Shown here: piece by piece, positions 59,155 through 64,000 of the stretch | Layout: each line of letters starts with the position of its first letter | Numbering within the stretch: position 1 is the stretch's first letter | Source: Progne subis subis | Taxonomy: Eukaryota; Chordata; Aves; Passeriformes; Hirundinidae | Direction of reading: 5' to 3' | Length of the DNA: 64,000 bases | NCBI GenBank assembly: GCA_022316685.1 | Contig: JAKJHU010000084.1 | Span: forward strand, 2,055,001-2,119,000 | The notes under the pieces: model-generated | The model's database searches: none | The model's input: only the letters and a program-made list of their open reading frames with translations | Told to the model about the DNA's origin: nothing | Made by a program: the position numbers and the translations under genes

Positions 59155-60133
59155 TTTATTTTGATTATTTTCATTGTACTGACATTGTCATTTTATGCAA
59201 ACTTAACTGTAAAACACTCTTGAGATACTGCATAGAAAATACACATAGGAAAAACAACTTATATACACATCCATAAAAATAGAATACATCTTGGCAAAAT
59301 TACTTGTGTACAGTGTATTGACATTATTGATCCAAACTTACATCACACCTTTGGAGAAAAACGTTCCATGTGCGTAAAACCCCAGACCATTAACTGAGCT
59401 GGGAATATGGCAGTGGATATGGGTTTGGGTTAAATAAATGGCTATACCAGAATGGCAGAGTAAAAACAAGTTATAAAATACGTGATCTATAAAGTAGAAG
59501 AAGCCATTTTGGCTTTTTCTTCCAAAAAATAGCAACATCTCTACACTTGCATGGAAACCAAAGGTACCAGTTCCAGATTCTCCTGTGGATTCGTTAATTG
59601 CAAACGAACTTTAATAGTTATTTGTTTCAGCATTTGCAACCCTTGGGTACGGTGGCACGTGGTGGGTTCAAGCACACAACATAGTATAGCACAGCCCTAA
59701 TTCTATTGGGTAATTGATAAGGAAAAAAAATCTAATAGATATAAAATTTAAAACACTTAAGCAACCTTTAAAATGCGTAGACCACTTGAAATTATGGGTT
59801 TATTTTCTTCAGTTACTTTCATCGGAGGCTGCTCCTTGCTTACTGCTTTGACTACATGGATTTCTCTGCTGGTTTTCGGAACATACTATGGAAAATGACC
59901 ATTCCAGTGTAATAAATAAAGCAAGTGGTAACAGGTCCTCAAAGCCATGGATCTTCCTCTTGAATTGGAACAACGGAACTGGAGAGGCAGCCTCAGGGAA
60001 GGAGGGGAGGAGAGAAGCGCATAGCACCCTTTGAAGTGTGGTGGTTCCCTGTATGGGGCGGGCAGCGGGGTCAGGCTGAAGCAGCAGCGGCCCCTGGCCC
60101 TGGGGAATGAGGTCCAGCTGCAGGGGCCGGCGC
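59155..60133 (-). other. HMCN1: HMCN1 3' UTR (candidate extent)
   Basis: Non-coding sequence after the HMCN1 stop. Minus-strand AATAAA hexamers occur at 59799-59804 and 59155-59160. The distal one would give a 3' UTR of about 1 kb. Which is used cannot be told from the sequence. Confidence 0.45.
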
Positions 60134-60500
60134 TCAGTAGGGGAAGGCGGACACGGCGATGTAGACGATGAAGGTGGTGCGGTACTCGACGCTGCCGTCG
60201 GCGCTGTAGGACAGGGCCCGCACGCCCATGCGGTACGTCCGGGGCTCCCGCAGCGCCTGCGTGGTGAACACCACCCCTTTCCAGTTCTCATCCCGCAGGG
60301 CAAACGGCACCGAGGGGTCCTCGTCCGCCATCAGGAAGGTGGTCCTGGGGTGCACGACTTGGTCGTGAGTGTAGGCCACCAGCCGGATCAGATCCTGCCC
60401 CGCAGCGATGCCCGAGGGCAGCGACAGCAGCTTGTACTCCAGGGCGTAGGTGCTCAGGTCACACTCCAGGTCGTTAGCCGGGCAGCTTTTGAGACAGAAC
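60134..60500 (-). CDS. HMCN1: HMCN1 terminal coding exon, fibulin-type C-terminus
   Basis: Acceptor CCTAG, phase 2. It encodes [68 protein letters not shown] and [14 protein letters not shown], stop TGA at 60134-60136. It is GC-rich, unlike its surroundings, and all motifs match human HMCN1. Confidence 0.97.
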
Positions 60501-63500
60501 CTAGGAAGAAGAAGAAGACTTTAGCCCAGGGAAAAGGCACAGTATCTGAACTACTGAGATAGGTCTTCCCATTTATCCTGTTGCAGATTAAAACGACTCT
60601 AGAAGTGCTTATGCGTTCTTCATCCGTTGTTCCTTTAGAGCTGCAGCCCAGTTTAATGTCCCTTTTTCGCCTTAACAGGATCATTTCAAAAAGATGTTGG
60701 CTACACTGATGTCATTGGTGTGCATAGGGTAAGTCCTAGGGACTGTGCCCTTCAACATTAGAATGGGAAGACCTAGTTTAAAATGTCCTGGGCAGCATTT
60801 GAGATATGTGTCTGTTAGGTCATAAAATAAAGAATTTGGAATGAAGGGCAGAATAATTTTTTTTATTAATCAAAAGTTAAAATATGAAATCTTTGCTAGT
60901 GCAGTTTGCCAGTGCTAATGCAGGTCAAAGGACATGACCTCATGTCAACGTAGATGTCATTGCAGTTGAGTTTGATCCCAAAAGATGGTTTCTGACTATG
61001 AAATAAGCTATTTTTCTTTGAGGATATTGAAAGATTAGAAGAAATCAATATGGGTTTTTTTCCCCCAGAACAGGGAAGTAACAAAGGAACTTAGTAACAG
61101 GAACTTAGCATTATTTCACGACTAAAATAATATATCTGATGCTTTGAAGCTGATGACAAGTAAGGCCATTAGAGAGATCCAGATTAGATGTTAGGAAGGA
61201 ATTTTTCTCCGGGAGTTGAGGCAGTGGCACAGGTTGCCCAGAAAAATTGTGGCTGCCCCCATCCCTGGAAGTGTTCAAGGCCAGGCTGGACAGGGCTTGG
61301 AGCACCCTGGGCTAGTGAAAGGTGTCCCTGCCCATGGCAGAGGGTGGCACTGGATATTATGTTAAGGTCCCTTCCAATCCAAACCATGCCAGGACTCTCT
61401 TACTCTATGATCTCCAATGTCAATGCCTCACCTTTAGCTACTGTGAGCTCTACTGGTGTCAGGCAAACTTAAATTTTCTTCTTTAACAAGCACAGGTTAA
61501 GGAGCTGAGCTTGGCGCAGGTGAGAAGGGGCTGAGAATACAACATACCCAGAATGTGGCTCTCGCTGGTAGTTGGGTGGACAAGGAGTGTCTATGCACTG
61601 GTAGCTTCCTCTCATGTTGAAACACATCTGATTTGATCCACAGTTTATATTCTCTTCAAGACACTCATCAATATCTGGATGGGAAAACATGCAAGGGATC
61701 AACTGCTGGTAAAAGAATTAAAGGGTGAAAACCAAAGTGGGTAAAGGCTGAGCAGAGCCCAGAATGTGCCTCTGTTTGACCCTAGAGCTTGGAGCTCAAT
61801 GTGTAATGTGAGGTCACAGGGTACTGCAGAGAATTCGAAGTTGCAATTGTCTGGTTTGCCGATGTTTTATGAAACAATAAAGTGTGGAACGTAAAAATTT
61901 CTGAAACTTGGAGTTTTGAATGGTGACTCTCACATAGGCAATTCAGAGAGGTGGCTTAGCCATGTGCTGGGCCTGGTTTGTGTCTGGTTTCTGTGCAGCC
62001 CTCCCCCTGAGCACTGCAGGGATGGCTCTCCATACCTTGGCAGGTTTTGCCGTTGGGCATGAGGCGGTATCCTGCAGGACAGACACACTGGAAGCTGCCC
62101 AGGCTGTTCCTGCACTCGTGCTGACACGTGTCTCTGCTCTCACACTCATCAATGTCTGTGGAGAGAAGCACCAACACCTCAGCATTCCCTGAGCCTGCCG
62201 TGAACACAGGTACTTGTCCCCTGTTTGTGTACTGCCAGTGCCAGACAGAGCTGGGGGGAGTTGTCTGGATTTTTTTTCTGATGGGGTTGAACATCTAAGA
62301 CTAGAGTGCCCTCTCCCCTCACCTGTGCCATTCTTTGTAACTCTGCAGGCACTAAAGTCATCTTTGAGGGGCTCCTCCCCTCGGTGAAAAGCAACTGGGA
62401 CAGACCCCAGCTGAGGAGACCAGTCCCCAGACAGAGCTCTGGGACAAGGGGGATGTGCCACCTGTGTGCACTGCCAGGGCCATTCAAACACAGTCCTGCT
62501 CCCAAAGCCATTCGAGCTTCCTGATAATCGATCAGGTGTTAAGCAACATGCTTAGGGAACACCCACCCTCATTATCTTACCAGAGGAAGCCTTGTCACTG
62601 GGGGAATCTTCCAGTCACTCTCCCCTCAGGCAAAGCTGTTTTCCTTTTAAACTGACCTTGCCCATGCCAGAGGGATGAATTAAGCTCAGTAGCTGGGAAG
62701 ACTGTCACTAAATGCTCTTCTTTTCTTTCTTCTTTATTTTTTTAAATCTCCCTCTCAAATACAGAAGTACCAGTACCAGACCACATTATGTAAAGTTTTC
62801 AAGGCACATTAGCATGATTTAGACACAGATAATTTATAATTATACTGGCTTTCGAAACATCTGCCTCATTCAGGACAGCAGCAAAGTAATCTCATGCAGG
62901 AGTTCAGACTTGCATGGTTAAATCAGTGGAAGGAAGGTCTTTGCTTCCCCTCTGTCTCACCGACAGGGGTTGCATTAGATCAAAATGCAAACAGAGAAGA
63001 GAAACAGATGTGACTACAATCCTCTGCGCTGTTAGCAAATCCTGATGGTTGCCTCCTGAAAGGATTTTCTTTAACAAAAGTATCATTTGGGGGTATTTTT
63101 TGTATTAAACAATAATTTTAAAATTTAGATATTTATTCAATGAAATGAAAGTTTAATGGAATATTAATATTATTAATATTCATGGCATATTAACTAATTC
63201 ACCTGGAAGCCGGGATGAAGATCCAAATTGGAAACAAACCCTTCCTTCCCTCAGAGTTGTCTTCCAGAGTCTCTCAAATTCCTATACCATAACAATCCAC
63301 ATGGATATGACTGAAACCTTTCTGTAGCTCAAGCACAAGGTTTGATGTCTTCTCCATGCTCACTGAATTACATTGCAACCCCTTTTCTTACATAAAATAA
63401 TTTAAAAGCTTCTGTGCCTGTGTGAGTGACTGACAGTCCTGTGGCAGTGCTGGCACTGGCCCCAGTGTGATCAATTCTAAAATGTTTATTCCAAACCTTT

Positions 63501-64000
63501 CTAATAAGATTACTGCTGCCAGTGGGAGTCTGACAGGAGCACTGTGACTAGACTGGGCCTACTGGTGGGTTTTGGGGTGTGAGAAGATTTACCAAGGCGA
63601 GCTACCGTGATCAGGAGAAAGAGAACAACACAGGGAAATACTTTGCAAACAGGTAATAAGCAGCACAATTAAAGCAAGAGATTATAAGGAGGTTGAGAAC
63701 ATATTTGCTATAATGTGAGCCAAGACAGTAGACCAGAACATGCAGAGCCCTCTGAATATTGACCAGGGTAATAGAAAACACAACCCCAGCACCACAAACC
63801 CTCAGCCCCTGGTATATATCACACAGTAACCTAAGAATAAGGCCCAAAACAGTTGCATAGATAGGACTGACATTTACCTACACATCTGGCATTTCTTGCC
63901 TCATAGCCTTCAGGACAAGTTTCTCTAAGGTTCCTTCTAGTCCTGGAGAAAGGTATTCTGCTGTTCCTATACTCTGAGAAGGAGCTGTAGAGATTTGAGG
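60134..64000 (-). CDS. HMCN1: HMCN1, hemicentin-1, 3' end (last four coding exons)
   Basis: Hemicentin-1 is a giant extracellular-matrix protein with a VWA domain, dozens of Ig domains, a nidogen G2F-like domain, EGF repeats and a fibulin-type C-terminus. Only the end is here: part of the linker before an EGF repeat (63878-64000), two calcium-binding EGF-like domains starting DIDEC (62036-62155 and 61548-61674), and the fibulin-like terminal domain (60134-60500), ending YIAVSAFPY and TGA. All three junctions join in phase, and the order matches human. The introns hold a CR1 fragment at 61170-61412 and otherwise nothing recognised. The gene lies upstream of PRG4 on the same strand but more than 22 kb away, so there is no sign of joint transcription. 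Confidence 0.96.
61170..61412 (+). repeat. CR1 LINE 3' fragment
   Basis: It contains ATCCAGATTAGATGTTAGGA, CACAGGTTGCCCAG, CCCATCCCTGGAAGTGTTCA and GTCCCTTCCAATCC. It lies in the last HMCN1 intron, antisense to the gene. Confidence 0.92.
61548..61674 (-). CDS. HMCN1: HMCN1 exon, last EGF-like domain
   Basis: Acceptor ATCCAG, donor GTATGT, phase 1-2. It encodes [36 protein letters not shown] and QREPHSG. It is almost identical to human HMCN1 and is the link to the fibulin-like domain. Confidence 0.97.
62036..62155 (-). CDS. HMCN1: HMCN1 exon, calcium-binding EGF domain
   Basis: Acceptor CCACAG, donor GTATGG, phase 1-1. It encodes [29 protein letters not shown] and MPNGKTCQ. Six cysteines and the DIDEC calcium-ligand motif define a cbEGF module in a single exon. 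Confidence 0.96.
62156..63877 (-). other. HMCN1: HMCN1 intron: nothing recognised
   Basis: A 1.7-kb intron between two EGF-region exons with no repeat or extra exon that I can identify. Confidence 0.6.
63878..64000 (-). CDS. HMCN1: HMCN1 exon (partial at right edge)
   Basis: Donor GTAAAT, ends with a 1-base carry. It encodes [33 protein letters not shown] and NARCV. Human HMCN1 has HLYSSYSEYRNSRTSLSRTRR in outline at the same place. The 5' boundary is outside the window. Confidence 0.93.
   Translation of the reverse strand, partial: PQISTAPSQSIGTAEYLSPGLEGTLEKLVLKAMRQEMPDV

Noticed and set aside
59809..60303. 164-codon minus-strand frame
   Set aside because: It is out of frame with the HMCN1 terminal exon; the high GC of that exon keeps alternative frames open.
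1..64000. tRNA, rRNA or other structured RNA genes
   Set aside because: None was recognised on reading either strand. A covariance-model search would be needed to exclude small RNAs.

Overview
This is a vertebrate, almost certainly avian, genomic window. Long spliced genes with GT-AG introns, dispersed CR1 LINE 3' ends and a solo endogenous-retrovirus LTR point to a bird. The LTR style suggests a passerine, but that is only an inference. Three genes were identified by translating the exons and comparing them with the known human proteins from memory. The order TPR (+), PRG4 (-), HMCN1 (-) is the conserved HMCN1-PRG4-TPR block of human 1q31.

Layout: 1-18,286 holds the last 29 coding exons of TPR, the nuclear-basket nucleoporin. 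They cover the C-terminal part of the coiled coil and the whole acidic tail. Convergent to it, 18,414-36,914 holds a complete PRG4 (lubricin) gene on the minus strand: a TATA promoter, a probable non-coding first exon, a signal-peptide exon, two somatomedin-B exons, two linker exons, a 3.8-kb mucin exon, and six exons for the hemopexin-like C-terminus. TPR and PRG4 appear to end on one shared palindromic poly(A) signal. A gene-poor stretch from about 36.9 to 59.1 kb holds LTR fragments, a CR1 fragment, a solo LTR with a perfect target-site duplication and simple repeats, but no recognisable gene. From 59.2 kb to the right edge lie the last four coding exons and 3' UTR of HMCN1 (hemicentin-1), minus strand.

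The three genes share no pathway. TPR works at the nuclear pore, PRG4 is a secreted joint lubricant, and HMCN1 is an extracellular-matrix protein. Two reading-frame breaks, one in TPR exon 3 of the window and one in the PRG4 mucin exon, lie in short G runs inside otherwise intact genes and look more like sequence errors than real lesions. I found no operon-like, defence or otherwise novel multi-gene system. The most interesting points are the palindromic dual poly(A) signal, the strongly acidic lubricin repeat and the structural evidence for the PRG4 promoter.
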